Made by a program: the position numbers and the translations under genes
Source of the DNA: Treponema sp.
GTDB lineage: Bacteria > Spirochaetota > Spirochaetia > Treponematales > Treponemataceae
Length of the DNA: 43,752 nt
Assembly: GCA_016294105.1 (NCBI GenBank)
Contig: JAEDCN010000018.1
Coordinates: 1-43,752, forward strand
Direction of reading: 5' to 3'
The notes under the pieces: generated by a model
Database searches by the model: none
Told to the model about the DNA's origin: nothing
The model's input: only the letters and a program-made list of their open reading frames with translations
Part shown: one piece after another, positions 15,609 through 23,906 of the stretch
Layout: each line of letters starts with the position of its first letter
Position numbering within the stretch: the first letter of the stretch is position 1

Positions 15609-16958
15609 TTACTTCTTCATTAAATACTCAGCCACAGCCTCGTAGGCGGGAATGGAGGTAGGGTCAATGTACTTGTTGCTAGAAAGATAGCTGGAAGCAA
15701 ACCGGGCGATGACCATTTCGGCGGCGGGATCGATGTAGATTGCCTGACCATGGACACCACGGGCCATGTAGGCTCCATGGCTGTTGTTGGTAATCCACCA
15801 CAAGTTCTTGTAGCTCCAGCCCTTCAGCAAGGGATATTCTCCTCCGGCGGCAAAGGCCTTGGGACTGCCGCCAGATGAAAAAAGCTTTACTGCTTCTGCA
15901 GGAATAATCTGTCGGCCCCGCAATTTGCCTTCGTTTCTGAGCATTTCCCCAAACATAGCCATATCCCGCAGGTTCAAGTTGTAGCCACCACCTGCAAAAG
16001 AGGTTCCAGAGGGGTCGGTAACAAAGTAGCCATCGTACACAGCTCCCAAAGGCTGCCAAATCAGCTTGGATACCAAATCAGACAAGTCCTGGTTCGTAAC
16101 TCTGGACACCAGCCAACCGATAACCTCTGCGTTGGGAGTACGATAACCAAACTCTGCTCCAGGCTTTTGACCAGGCAGCCCCTTAATGGTGGGCAGGTAC
16201 TGGTAGTAGTCAAAGGGGCCGTTGTAGTTGTCGGGACGGAACACATTACCTGCCTCAGAATATTGCCAGATGCTTGCATTGGGATTGGTGTAGTCCTCGC
16301 TATAGTCCAAGGGAGTGGTCATATTCAATACATCCTGCACCGAAGAGCCATCAAAGCCAGAACCCTTCAGCTCTGGAATGTAGTAAGTAATGGGCAAGGT
16401 GGGATCAATGAGACCTTGGCTAATCAGGATTGATGCCACCGTTCCAGTAAAAGACTTGGTTACCGACATAGCTGCGTGGACGCCATCAGGCTCCAAACCA
16501 GCAGGATACCGCTCGTAGACAATGCGCCCCTTGTGCATGATGATGATACCGTCGGTGTAGTTGGCAGACAAGGATTCTTCCCAGGTCATGGGTTCCTCTG
16601 AACCCCAAGGCAAGAACACAATGTTGTCAATCTGAGGGTCAAGACGACTACGCACAGAATAATGCCTGTCCTTGGAAGCAAGTACGGTGCGGGTAGTGGA
16701 AAATTCCTGCATGTGGTTTACGCTATACCGCAAGCCAGGAAAGGTAAAGAACGAACCATCCCGTGCAGAAAGGATTTTATCCATTGGTGGTGGAAACCCC
16801 TGCATCCAGCCCATAATCTTAGGATTAGATGCTTCTGCATTCAAAGGTGGGGTGGTACTCTGAGAGGCCATTTGCTGACCAAGGCTTTGGCCACTGAGTC
16901 CTAAAGCAACACCACAAAACAAGATTGTGGCAACAAATAAAGAACGCACTGATTTCAT
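15609..16958 (-). CDS. Secreted beta-lactamase-family serine hydrolase
   Basis: The start at 16958 is chosen because AGGAG lies upstream and the product opens with a signal peptide (MKSVRSLFVATILFCGVALG). The 449-residue protein contains the SxxK nucleophile motif SVTK (Ser165, Lys168) of class C beta-lactamase/DD-peptidase folds. A later YRTPN is a candidate second catalytic motif and GVHGQ may replace the usual KTG. The overall pattern is closest to 6-aminohexanoate-dimer hydrolase (NylB)-like esterases rather than true AmpC. It is probably a periplasmic esterase or peptidase; drug resistance should not be assumed. It is monocistronic with a promoter at 17063-17091. Confidence 0.8.
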   Translation of the reverse strand: MKSVRSLFVATILFCGVALGLSGQSLGQQMASQSTTPPLNAEASNPKIMGWMQGFPPPMDKILSARDGSFFTFPGLRYSVNHMQEFSTTRTVLASKDRHYSVRSRLDPQIDNIVFLPWGSEEPMTWEESLSANYTDGIIIMHKGRIVYERYPAGLEPDGVHAAMSVTKSFTGTVASILISQGLIDPTLPITYYIPELKGSGFDGSSVQDVLNMTTPLDYSEDYTNPNASIWQYSEAGNVFRPDNYNGPFDYYQYLPTIKGLPGQKPGAEFGYRTPNAEVIGWLVSRVTNQDLSDLVSKLIWQPLGAVYDGYFVTDPSGTSFAGGGYNLNLRDMAMFGEMLRNEGKLRGRQIIPAEAVKLFSSGGSPKAFAAGGEYPLLKGWSYKNLWWITNNSHGAYMARGVHGQAIYIDPAAEMVIARFASSYLSSNKYIDPTSIPAYEAVAEYLMKK

Positions 16959-17062
16959 GCTTGTACTCCTAAACAAGAAATTAGGGAAATTGAACAACGC
17001 AACTCCCCAGAGGGCGATTTTGGCTGAATTTTTCCACCAAAAATCTCATTCCCCCTGCTTTG

Positions 17063-17091
17063 AGTGTAGTCCAAGATATTTTGGAATGCAA
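17063..17091 (-). promoter_or_regulatory. Promoter of the serine hydrolase gene
   Basis: Minus-strand TTGCAT (17086-17091), 17-bp spacer, TACACT (17063-17068), about 100 bp upstream of the start codon. Confidence 0.55.
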
Positions 17092-17099
17092 ATTGGGTT

Positions 17100-17432
17100 T
17101 ATTTAGGGGGAGGACCCCCCTCTACTCGGAAGCGGGGGTTTCCGCACTTTTGCGGGGCAAAAGCGAGATTCGCTAAAATCGCTCAATATATCGCGATTTT
17201 CCGGCTTGAGCCGTCGCTCCCTACCTAAGACCCCCTCCTTCCCCAGCACCGCTTAGGGGCTCTTGCCCCTAAGAACCCCAGAAGATAATGTTCTAGAACC
17301 AGCCCCCATCTATTCACAGTATAGCCCGTGAAGGAAAGAGTGGGAGGGATGACAGGAGGGGTACCTACCGACGCCGCCCTCTGAGCGTAAGCGAAGTGTA
17401 AGGTGGCGGTGGGTTCTCCTGTCATCCCTCCC
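17100..17432. repeat. Hairpin-rich intergenic element
   Basis: This stretch holds no gene but at least four inverted repeats: AGGGGG/CCCCCT (17105-17121), AAAATCGC/GCGATTTT (17175-17200), CTTAGGGGC/GCCCCTAAG with a 4-nt loop (17252-17273), and a perfect 17-bp repeat GGGAGGGATGACAGGAG (17342-17358) with its complement at 17416-17432. The last encloses further pairing between CCGCC and GGCGG. The outer arm of the last hairpin is similar to the extreme right end of the window (GACGGGAGGGGTGCC), suggesting a dispersed repeat family or a MITE-like element. Confidence 0.6.
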
Positions 17433-17434
17433 CT

Positions 17435-17463
17435 TTTACATTTCATTGAACCTATGCTATACT
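17435..17463 (+). promoter_or_regulatory. Promoter of the MFS gene (leaderless)
   Basis: TTTACA (17435-17440), 17-bp spacer, TATACT (17458-17463). The GTG at 17471 lies 7 nt after the -10 box, so transcription should start at or next to the start codon; no Shine-Dalgarno is present. Confidence 0.6.
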
Positions 17464-17470
17464 GCATCCC

Positions 17471-18655
17471 GTGAGACTCACCTACGCCGCCACATTACGC
17501 ACCTGCTTTACTGCATCCATGGTGCAGGCCATTATCAATACCTTTATCACCTTACTCTTTGTTACCTTTCAGCAGGACTACGGAGTTTCTCTGGAATGGA
17601 TTGCAGCCCTAATTTCCACCAACTTTATGCTGCAGCTGCTGGTGGACTTGGTATCTGCCCGCTTTTTGGACAAGGTGGGATATCGGGTGGCATCGGTGGT
17701 GGCTCATATTTTGGCGGCGGTGGGCTTGATAGAATTGGCGGTGCTACCAGAGCTTATGCCTGCCAAAGTGGGAATTGCCATTGCAGTCATTACCTATGCC
17801 TTTGGAGGTGGACTGCTGGAAGTAATCGTCAGTCCCATGGCAGAAGCTTGTCCCACAGAAAACAAAGAGAGAACCATGAGCTTTCTCCATTCCTTCTATT
17901 GCTGGGGTCACATGACCATGATTATCGTTAGCACCATTTTCTTTGTGGTATTCGGCATTCAGCACTGGAAGATTCTAGCAGTAATATGGTCTCTCGTTCC
18001 CCTGACTAACGCTTTTTTCTTGGCAAAGGTGCCCATGGCTCCCCTTCTGCCACCAGACACAACCACCGCCACTATTCGAGAGCTTTTTTCCAAAAAGATT
18101 TTTTACTTGATGCTGGTGTACATGGTTTGTGCAGGAGCTGCAGAGCTTACCGTAAGCCAGTGGTCCAGCGCCTTGGCAGAAGAAGGACTTGGCGTTTCCA
18201 AAACAGTTGGTGACTTGGCAGGTCCCCTGATCTTTGCCCTGCTGATGGGAATAGCACGAGTATTATTCAGTCGCTTGGGAGACAAAATGCCCCTACACCG
18301 CTTTATGATTTTTAGCGCTAGCCTCTGTGTCCTCTGTTATCTCGTCATTGCCTTGGCTCCCAGTGCCGCCGTCGCCCTCATTGCCTGTGAAATCTGCGGC
18401 TTTTCCGTAGGAATCTTTTGGCCAGGGACCTTTTCAATGGCTTCAAAAACCATCAGGAATGGAGGAACTCCCATGTTTGCCCTGCTAGCTCTGGGTGGCG
18501 ACTTGGGTTGTGCTGTAGGGCCTGCAGTGGCTGGCTTTGTATCTGGTCATGCAGGCGGCGACCTGCGACAGGGAATCCTTGTGGGAGCAATTTTCCCCGC
18601 CATTATGCTGACTGCCCTGTTGTTCTACCGCCAGCGAAAAAAGCGACAGGGGTGA
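17471..18655 (+). CDS. Major facilitator superfamily transporter
   Basis: The 394-residue protein has about twelve hydrophobic segments and the general MFS layout, with a loop-2/3-type motif (DLVSARFLDKVGYR, about 59-72) and a central cytoplasmic loop. It resembles sugar (FucP/glucose permease-like) or drug MFS carriers; the substrate cannot be told. The start is GTG, fixed by the promoter whose -10 ends 7 nt upstream. It converges on the MazF-like gene 3 bp away and has no partner genes. Confidence 0.85.
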   Translation: MRLTYAATLRTCFTASMVQAIINTFITLLFVTFQQDYGVSLEWIAALISTNFMLQLLVDLVSARFLDKVGYRVASVVAHILAAVGLIELAVLPELMPAKVGIAIAVITYAFGGGLLEVIVSPMAEACPTENKERTMSFLHSFYCWGHMTMIIVSTIFFVVFGIQHWKILAVIWSLVPLTNAFFLAKVPMAPLLPPDTTTATIRELFSKKIFYLMLVYMVCAGAAELTVSQWSSALAEEGLGVSKTVGDLAGPLIFALLMGIARVLFSRLGDKMPLHRFMIFSASLCVLCYLVIALAPSAAVALIACEICGFSVGIFWPGTFSMASKTIRNGGTPMFALLALGGDLGCAVGPAVAGFVSGHAGGDLRQGILVGAIFPAIMLTALLFYRQRKKRQG

Positions 18656-18658
18656 GTC

Positions 18659-19000
18659 TCAGGTTAAAGCCAGTAAGTCCGAAAGGGCATGAGAAATTTC
18701 AATCATTATTACTGGGGAAAGTTTAGAAATTCGTTCAACAAGACATTTTTTATCCACAACACCAACTTGAGGAGTGAGGGCAACTGAATCCTTGGGCAAA
18801 TTTGTAATAGATTTATCAAGAAAAATATTATTTTTATGCTCAGCAAGCATAGTATTCGTAGTCAGAGGCACTACCACTGTAGTTAAAATACGACTTGCAT
18901 TAAAATTATCGTTTTGAACAATTATAGCAGGTCGTCTTCCTTGGGGAGTACTTCCGTAAGCAAGTCCAAAATCAATCCACCAAATCTCACCACGTGTCAT
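18659..19000 (-). CDS. mazF: MazF/PemK-family toxin (endoribonuclease)
   Basis: The 113-residue protein starts with TRGEIWWIDFG and has GRRPAIIVQND and TTVVVPLTTN, the conserved beta-barrel motifs of MazF/PemK toxins, which cut RNA at specific short sequences. The reading frame overlaps the upstream antitoxin gene by 14 bp (18987-19000), the usual coupling of such pairs. Length and residues look intact, so it is probably functional. It lies between housekeeping genes and an apparent defence-type or accessory locus. Confidence 0.92.
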   Translation of the reverse strand: MTRGEIWWIDFGLAYGSTPQGRRPAIIVQNDNFNASRILTTVVVPLTTNTMLAEHKNNIFLDKSITNLPKDSVALTPQVGVVDKKCLVERISKLSPVIMIEISHALSDLLALT

Positions 19001-19241
19001 TTTTTAGTGCCTCCCACATAGAATGCATGGATGCTGCAACTGGAGCAAGCTGTTCTTCGGCTGAGATATTTGCATAAACTGCATTAATACGCTCAACTTC
19101 TGAAAGATCAATTACCGATTCCTGCTGACTAGCTCTTTTCTTTTCCAGCAACTCTTGAACCTTCTCAAAAATACCTTCTAACGATGGAATATCAAGTTTT
19201 TCTAGTTCCGTGGTAAAATAAGCATAGGCAAAATCACTCAT
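18987..19241 (-). CDS. Antitoxin of the MazF pair
   Basis: I set the start at 19241, where GGAGG precedes MSDFAYAYFTTEL; an upstream in-frame ATG lies on the other side of the promoter. The 84-residue product is acidic and helical, with no clear DNA-binding fold that I recognise. Its position in front of and overlapping the toxin gene identifies it. It has its own promoter at 19260-19288 and probably autoregulates the pair with the toxin. Confidence 0.8.
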   Translation of the reverse strand: MSDFAYAYFTTELEKLDIPSLEGIFEKVQELLEKKRASQQESVIDLSEVERINAVYANISAEEQLAPVAASMHSMWEALKNDTW

Positions 19242-19259
19242 AGCATACCTCCATCTATC

Positions 19260-19288
19260 AGTATACCATATTTTACCCCTTCTCCCAA
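19260..19288 (-). promoter_or_regulatory. Promoter of the MazEF-type pair
   Basis: Minus-strand TTGGGA (19283-19288), 17-bp spacer, TATACT (19260-19265), about 18 bp before the antitoxin start codon. Confidence 0.6.
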
Positions 19289-19307
19289 TCCACATCTGGT
19301 AAATTAA

Positions 19308-20499
19308 TTACTTTTTCTTAAAAAAAGAAAATCCCCTCTTTTTCTTTTTACTTATATCATTATTTTGTAACTTATTATTCAATCTATTTACAATCGTATT
19401 GTAATAATCATTTAATTCTCTTTCTTTTTTTTGGTATTTTAGTTCATACTCTTTTGTAATTTCATTAAAATCAATGTTTTCTGTCTCCACATCAAAAGGA
19501 ATTTTGGGATAATCTTTCTTTAAATCTGGATGCATGTCTAAATATTTATTAATTAAAGAAGTACAACACTGAATTTTTAAAACTATATTGTCTAGCTTAT
19601 CTTGATTTGTATGAGCATCTATTAAAGCTTTATACATAAACCATTTCAAATGGTTAAGCTCATAGTCCTTTTTAATCTGAAAATATTTGTCAAAAAAATC
19701 TGGTAATTGTTCTGTGGAAGAAATATAGCTACGAAGATTCTTTGAAAACATACTTAAAGTTGTGTACTTATTATCAATTTCATCTTCAAATTCTTTTTCA
19801 CAATTCAAAATAGGGTCACAAATTGGTTCCTCTTTAACCATATCAAAATTATCAGGAACATTTACTGCCTTAAAATGGCGTTCTGCTTTATATTCATCAA
19901 TTAATGAAAGAGCATATTGATAAATTGAAAAAAATCCTTCTAAATCTTTTTGATCTTCTGGAGATATATCATCTGCTTTTTGTTTAAGATTATTAAGAAT
20001 TTCTTCAAAGTATTCTTTATCTTGGATTTGGGTAAAAGATGCAGTAGAAATGTGATTAGATTCAATTAAATATATTAAACTTCTGGCCTCAAATGAAACA
20101 AATGTTTTATCAGTGTTTACAGCTAACGCAGAATCCACTTTTTTTATATTGTAAATTAATTCACGGGCAAAATTTTCTCTTTCTTCTTGACTTGTCTTTT
20201 TAGCTATTATCTCATTTAATTGACTAAGTTGCTCGTTAATCAAAGATAATTGGGAAACAGATTCTTGAGTTAATGAAAGTTGCCCTCGTAGTAAAAGATT
20301 ATTACTATAATTTACATGTAAATTTGTGGCATTGACATATAAATTCTTTCTTTGCAAGTCAGTTTGAATAAGTCCCCAAAAATCATCTGAACTGATTCCC
20401 CCCAAAAAGACTTACACCCAGTGCAAAACTAGGAACAAAGTTATTTGTTATCTTTTGATTTACTGAACTAACTGCTGTTGCTATATTATTTGCATCCAT
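19308..20499 (-). CDS. Unrecognised helical protein with a frameshift in a G6 tract
   Basis: The main open frame (from about 20402 to 19308) has no good start codon. An ATG at 20499 with AGGAG just upstream begins a frame (MDANNIATAVSSVNQKITNN) that reads into SFALGVSLFGG. It would join the long frame (GISSDDFWGLIQTDLQ) if the run of six G (plus-strand C at 20398-20403) were five. With five, the gene would encode about 396 residues. The protein is hydrophilic, helix- and Lys/Glu-rich, ends in a basic tail (KKKKRGFSFFKKK) and matches no family I know. The N-terminal FVPSFALGVSLFGG may insert in a membrane. It is divergent from an XRE regulator. The frameshift may be phase variation, a sequencing error or a pseudogene. 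Confidence 0.6.
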
Positions 20500-20614
20500 A
20501 TTATTAGTCTCCTATTTTGATGAGTATCTCTAGAAATTTCCTAAAATTGGGATATATCAAACAATCCAATTGTATCATAATAATATTTTATTAAGTCCAT
20601 TAGTATCAATACTC

Positions 20615-20636
20615 TACATATGTAAGTACATTTGTA
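20615..20636. promoter_or_regulatory. Tandem palindromes, candidate XRE operator
   Basis: TACATATGTA (20615-20624) and TACATTTGTA (20627-20636) are two near-identical palindromic decamers 12 bp apart, just upstream of the XRE gene and in the divergent intergenic region. They overlap the candidate -10 (TATTAT, 20635-20640), as expected for autorepression. Confidence 0.5.
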
Positions 20637-20651
20637 TTATTCTTGAATTAT

Positions 20652-20921
20652 ATGTTAGACTTCTGGCTTAATGTAAAAGAAAGACTTGATGACAATGATA
20701 TTTCTCAGAAAGAATTGGCTGCTGCTATAAATGAAAGTTACAATACCTTACAATCTTGGATAACAAAAGATAGATTACTAAATGCAGAACAGGCGGTAAA
20801 TATAGCAAGGATATTGAAAACATCTGTAGAATATTTAGTTACTAAGCAAGATCATTCATTTAAAAAAGACAATTCAAAAACCATTGCACTTTTAGAACAA
20901 GCAATAGAATCTCTTCGGTGA
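20652..20921 (+). CDS. XRE-family transcriptional regulator
   Basis: An 89-residue helix-turn-helix protein with SQKELAAAINESYNTLQSWI (about 19-38) as DNA-binding core and ARILKTSVEYL typical of the Cro/CI fold. The ATG at 20652 lies 12 nt after a TATTAT -10 box and has no Shine-Dalgarno, so the leader is very short. A TTG three codons upstream is less likely. It probably controls itself and the divergent frameshifted gene through the palindromes at 20615-20636. Confidence 0.8.
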   Translation: MLDFWLNVKERLDDNDISQKELAAAINESYNTLQSWITKDRLLNAEQAVNIARILKTSVEYLVTKQDHSFKKDNSKTIALLEQAIESLR

Positions 20922-20950
20922 TTATTAGCAAATAAAGAGCCTATTCTCCC

Positions 20951-20979
20951 TTGCACTTTTTCCCTCCATAGCTTACACT
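20951..20979 (+). promoter_or_regulatory. Promoter of the TraB/GumN-type gene
   Basis: TTGCAC (20951-20956), 17-bp spacer, TACACT (20974-20979), about 50 bp upstream of the start codon, which here has a clear AAGGAG Shine-Dalgarno. Confidence 0.55.
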
Positions 20980-21027
20980 GAACTTAAATCCATCTTAAAA
21001 CCGATTCTGGATGGCTAAGGAGAATTC

Positions 21028-22005
21028 ATGAGCAAAGTACAAAAATTTCTCGGTATAGTGCTTTTGGTTGTTTGTTTAGTTGGTTGTGCTTCAAGTCCTA
21101 CCAATAACAAATCTGTCATCAGTGAGCGACAGGAAAGAATGTTTTGGGAAATCACCTCTCCCACTGGTACTACGGTCTATGTACTGGGAACAATTCACGT
21201 AGGAACAGAGGAAATCGCAAATCTTCCCCAGGGCATCCTAGATGCCTTTGACAGTTCTAACCACCTGTATGCAGAGCTTTCCTTGGCAGACATGCAAAAT
21301 CAGCAGAACTATCTTACCCCCATCATGGAAGAAACTGTAATAGTGGATGAAGAAGGAAATCCCATTCCCCTCACTATGCTACTGGATGAAGCTGCTGCTG
21401 ATTGTCTCTCTCAGATTATAGTATCTACTGTGGGAGCAGATAACCCCGAAGCCTTTACTTCCATGATTTGTCTTCCACCATGGTTTTGGACAAGCACATT
21501 AGCCCTCTCTATCTACCAGACCATGGGCTATAATGCAGAACATGGAATCGATGTATTGTTGTATAACCGTGGATTTTCCGCCGGCAAGGAAATTCTTGGA
21601 CTGGATGCCATGGAAACACAGCTGAAGATATTGGCTTTTGGTACAGCAGATGAACAGCTGGCTTTACTCCAAGAATTGCTTCATAACATCATTGACAAAA
21701 AACTAGATGAATTTGAAATTATAAACCAAATGGTAGCTGCCTATCTTGAAGATAACCGTTCCGAAGTGAAGCGGATTGTTCAGCAATCCATTCAAGATGA
21801 AATGGAAGCTGCAGGTGCTGATTATATTGAGGCTTACACAGACATGGTATACACCCAGCGCAACCGTTCTTGGGCAGACCAAATCACCACCATGCTCCAG
21901 CAAGAAGATGAAACCTATTTTATCTTTGCAGGTGCAGCCCACTGGTTAGCAGATGATAGCGTATTTAACATGTTGGTAGAAGACGGCGTTGCTCGCTGGC
22001 AGTAA
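21028..22005 (+). CDS. TraB/PrgY/GumN-family lipoprotein
   Basis: The 325-residue protein has a lipoprotein signal peptide ending in LVGC (Cys19 or Cys20). It carries the family motifs YVLGTIHVG near the N-terminus, the glutamate-containing YAELSLADM, the internal HGIDVLL and the C-terminal FAGAAHWLADD. These are the metal-binding residues of the TIKI/TraB/GumN protease-like fold. In Gram-negative bacteria the function is poorly known, with proposals of metalloprotease activity or inactivation of peptide signals. The protein is probably membrane-anchored in the periplasm. AAGGAG precedes the ATG and a strong terminator follows the gene. Confidence 0.85.
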   Translation: MSKVQKFLGIVLLVVCLVGCASSPTNNKSVISERQERMFWEITSPTGTTVYVLGTIHVGTEEIANLPQGILDAFDSSNHLYAELSLADMQNQQNYLTPIMEETVIVDEEGNPIPLTMLLDEAAADCLSQIIVSTVGADNPEAFTSMICLPPWFWTSTLALSIYQTMGYNAEHGIDVLLYNRGFSAGKEILGLDAMETQLKILAFGTADEQLALLQELLHNIIDKKLDEFEIINQMVAAYLEDNRSEVKRIVQQSIQDEMEAAGADYIEAYTDMVYTQRNRSWADQITTMLQQEDETYFIFAGAAHWLADDSVFNMLVEDGVARWQ

Positions 22006-22029
22006 GCTGTTTTCAGGCTAAATACTTAA

Positions 22030-22080
22030 AAAGGCATGGCGGTCATAGTATTCCTATGGCCCTATGCCTTGTTTTTTTTT
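22030..22080 (+). terminator. Rho-independent terminator
   Basis: AAGGCATGGCGGTCATAG pairs with CTATGGCCCTATGCCTT (22030-22070) and is followed by G and nine T (22072-22080), ending the TraB/GumN-type transcript. Confidence 0.9.
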
Positions 22081-22169
22081 GCGTAAACCGCTACTATTAC
22101 ACCATGGCTTGTGTTGTGTAAGGTAGCTATAGCGTAGAAAACACTATTGCCTTGCACCCATCCACCTTC

Positions 22170-22250
22170 TAAACTTCTGGCGTTAAGATGGAATAAACCA
22201 TCGTGAAGTATTCATTTCAAAAGCCGCACGCCTGGGCACATCATTTTTTT
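22170..22250 (+). ncRNA. ZTP (pfl-type) riboswitch upstream of glyA
   Basis: The leader holds the hallmarks of the ZTP/pfl motif. A stem ACTTC/GAAGT (22173-22209) encloses CTGGCG and an inner GATGG/CCATC hairpin with the AATAAA loop. After a linker comes the conserved GCCGCACGCCTGGGCA (22223-22238), followed by seven T (22244-22250) and the glyA Shine-Dalgarno. ZTP switches sense ZMP/ZTP that accumulates when 10-formyl-tetrahydrofolate is short and usually turn on one-carbon and purine genes, so glyA is a classic target. I did not fold it by computation. Confidence 0.78.
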
Positions 22251-22261
22251 AAGGAGATACT

Positions 22262-23764
22262 ATGTCTACACCTTTGCAGAACTATCTTTCTAGTACCACT
22301 GCAGACAACATCAATGCAGCTATGGTAGCCTACGTGGCAAACCTTCAGCAGGTAGCAGCCACAGGACCTGCTATTGCCGCCACCATTGTAAAGGAGTTGG
22401 AGACTCAGCGAGCTCACCTCAAGCTCATTGCCAGCGAAAACTACTGTTCCTTGAACACCCAGGCAGCTATGGGAAACCTGCTTACCGACAAGTATGCAGA
22501 AGGTTATCCTGACCATCGCTACTACGGTGGGTGTGAAAATGTTGATGCCATCGAAAGTGAGGCAGCAGAAGAGGCTAAGGCCTTGTTCGGTGCAGAACAT
22601 GCCTATGTTCAGCCTCACTCAGGAGCAGATGCAAACTTGGTGGCTTACTGGGCCATTTTGAACGCCAAGGTAGAAATGCCAGAATGCGAAAAATTAGGTG
22701 AAACAAACCTTTCCCACCTAACCGATGAGCAGTGGTCAGAGTTGCGAGCCAAGCTGGGTAACCAAAAGCTTTTGGGCTTGGACTACTACTCTGGCGGCCA
22801 CCTAACCCACGGTTATCGCCAGAACTTGTCTGCCCGCATGTTCGACAGCTATTCCTACACTGTAGACAAGGAAACAGGTGTTCTTGATTATGATGCCATC
22901 GAAAAGCAGGCTATGGAAATCAAGCCCTTGATTCTGTTGGCAGGATATTCAGCCTATCCTCGTGCCATCAACTTTAAGCGCTTCAGAGAGATTGCTGACA
23001 AGTGTGGAGCCGTTCTCATGGTAGACATGGCTCACTTTGCAGGCTTGGTAGCTGGTAAGGTCTTTACTGGTGAATACAACCCTGTTGAATGGGCCGACGT
23101 GGTCACTACCACCACCCACAAGACATTGCGGGGTCCCCGTGGTGCTCTGATTCTCTGTAAGGCAGCCTTTGCAGACAGCGTGAACAAGGGCTGCCCCCTG
23201 GCGCTGGGAGGTCCCCTGCCCCACGTTATGGCAGCTAAGGCCATTGCCTTCAAGGAAGCACGAAGCCAGGCCTATCAGGATTATGCCCACAAGGTACAGG
23301 AAAATGCTCGTGCCTTGGCTGAAGAATGTACAAAGCTTGGAATGCGTCTCCAGACAAATGGAACCGACAACCACCTGATGCTCATTGATGTCACCAGCTT
23401 TGGCCTCACTGGACGCCAGGCAGAAAATGCCATGTTTGAGTGCGGTGTTACCCTAAACCGCAACACCCTCCCCTTTGATCCCCAGGGACCTTGGTGGACC
23501 AGCGGAATCCGTGTGGGAACTCCTGCCGTTACCACCTTGGGCATGGGCAAAGAGGAAATGAAGGAGATTGCAGCCATCATCAACCTTGTTCTCACTGGAA
23601 CCAAGCCTGGCCTCACCAAGGACGGAAAGCCAGCTAAGGGCAAGATTGACCTGAACCCCGCAGTGCAGCAGGAAGCCAAGAAGCGGGTAAATGCCCTGCT
23701 GTCACGGTTCGTGCTGTATCCTGAGCTGGACCTGGACTTCCTGAAGAAGGAATTCGTGGGCTAA
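22262..23764 (+). CDS. glyA: Serine hydroxymethyltransferase
   Basis: A PLP enzyme that interconverts serine and glycine with transfer of a one-carbon unit to tetrahydrofolate. Motifs include LIASENYCSLNTQAAMG, YGGCENVDAIE, the lysine motif VVTTTTHKTLRGPRG (PLP Lys about 287) and LMLIDVTSFGLTGR. The 500-residue length exceeds the usual 415-430, with an N-terminal extension of about 45 residues and an insert; this longer form is known in spirochaetes and chlamydiae. AAGGAG precedes the ATG. Regulation is probably by the ZTP riboswitch in its leader, and a terminator follows. It pairs functionally with fhs at 11.7-13.3 kb. Confidence 0.97.
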   Translation: MSTPLQNYLSSTTADNINAAMVAYVANLQQVAATGPAIAATIVKELETQRAHLKLIASENYCSLNTQAAMGNLLTDKYAEGYPDHRYYGGCENVDAIESEAAEEAKALFGAEHAYVQPHSGADANLVAYWAILNAKVEMPECEKLGETNLSHLTDEQWSELRAKLGNQKLLGLDYYSGGHLTHGYRQNLSARMFDSYSYTVDKETGVLDYDAIEKQAMEIKPLILLAGYSAYPRAINFKRFREIADKCGAVLMVDMAHFAGLVAGKVFTGEYNPVEWADVVTTTTHKTLRGPRGALILCKAAFADSVNKGCPLALGGPLPHVMAAKAIAFKEARSQAYQDYAHKVQENARALAEECTKLGMRLQTNGTDNHLMLIDVTSFGLTGRQAENAMFECGVTLNRNTLPFDPQGPWWTSGIRVGTPAVTTLGMGKEEMKEIAAIINLVLTGTKPGLTKDGKPAKGKIDLNPAVQQEAKKRVNALLSRFVLYPELDLDFLKKEFVG

Positions 23765-23811
23765 GCAGTCTGGGACGGACTTTGACCACGGTTTCCGCCT
23801 GCAAAAGAATG

Positions 23812-23848
23812 GCCACTGGAATGACTCGTCATCCCGGTGGCTTTTTTT
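23812..23848 (+). terminator. Rho-independent terminator of glyA
   Basis: A 14-bp imperfect stem (GCCAC...ATGAC at 23812-23825 with GTCAT...GTGGC at 23828-23841) is followed by seven T (23842-23848). Confidence 0.9.
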
Positions 23849-23906
23849 GATGGAAGCTCTGGAAGCCTGCCCCGTTTTCAACTACAATTATCCAAGGAGG
23901 ACAACC

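Noticed and set aside
15609..16958. Calling the serine hydrolase an AmpC beta-lactamase
   Set aside because: SxxK is present, but the YxN and KTG motifs of AmpC are not clear and the pattern is closer to NylB-type esterases.
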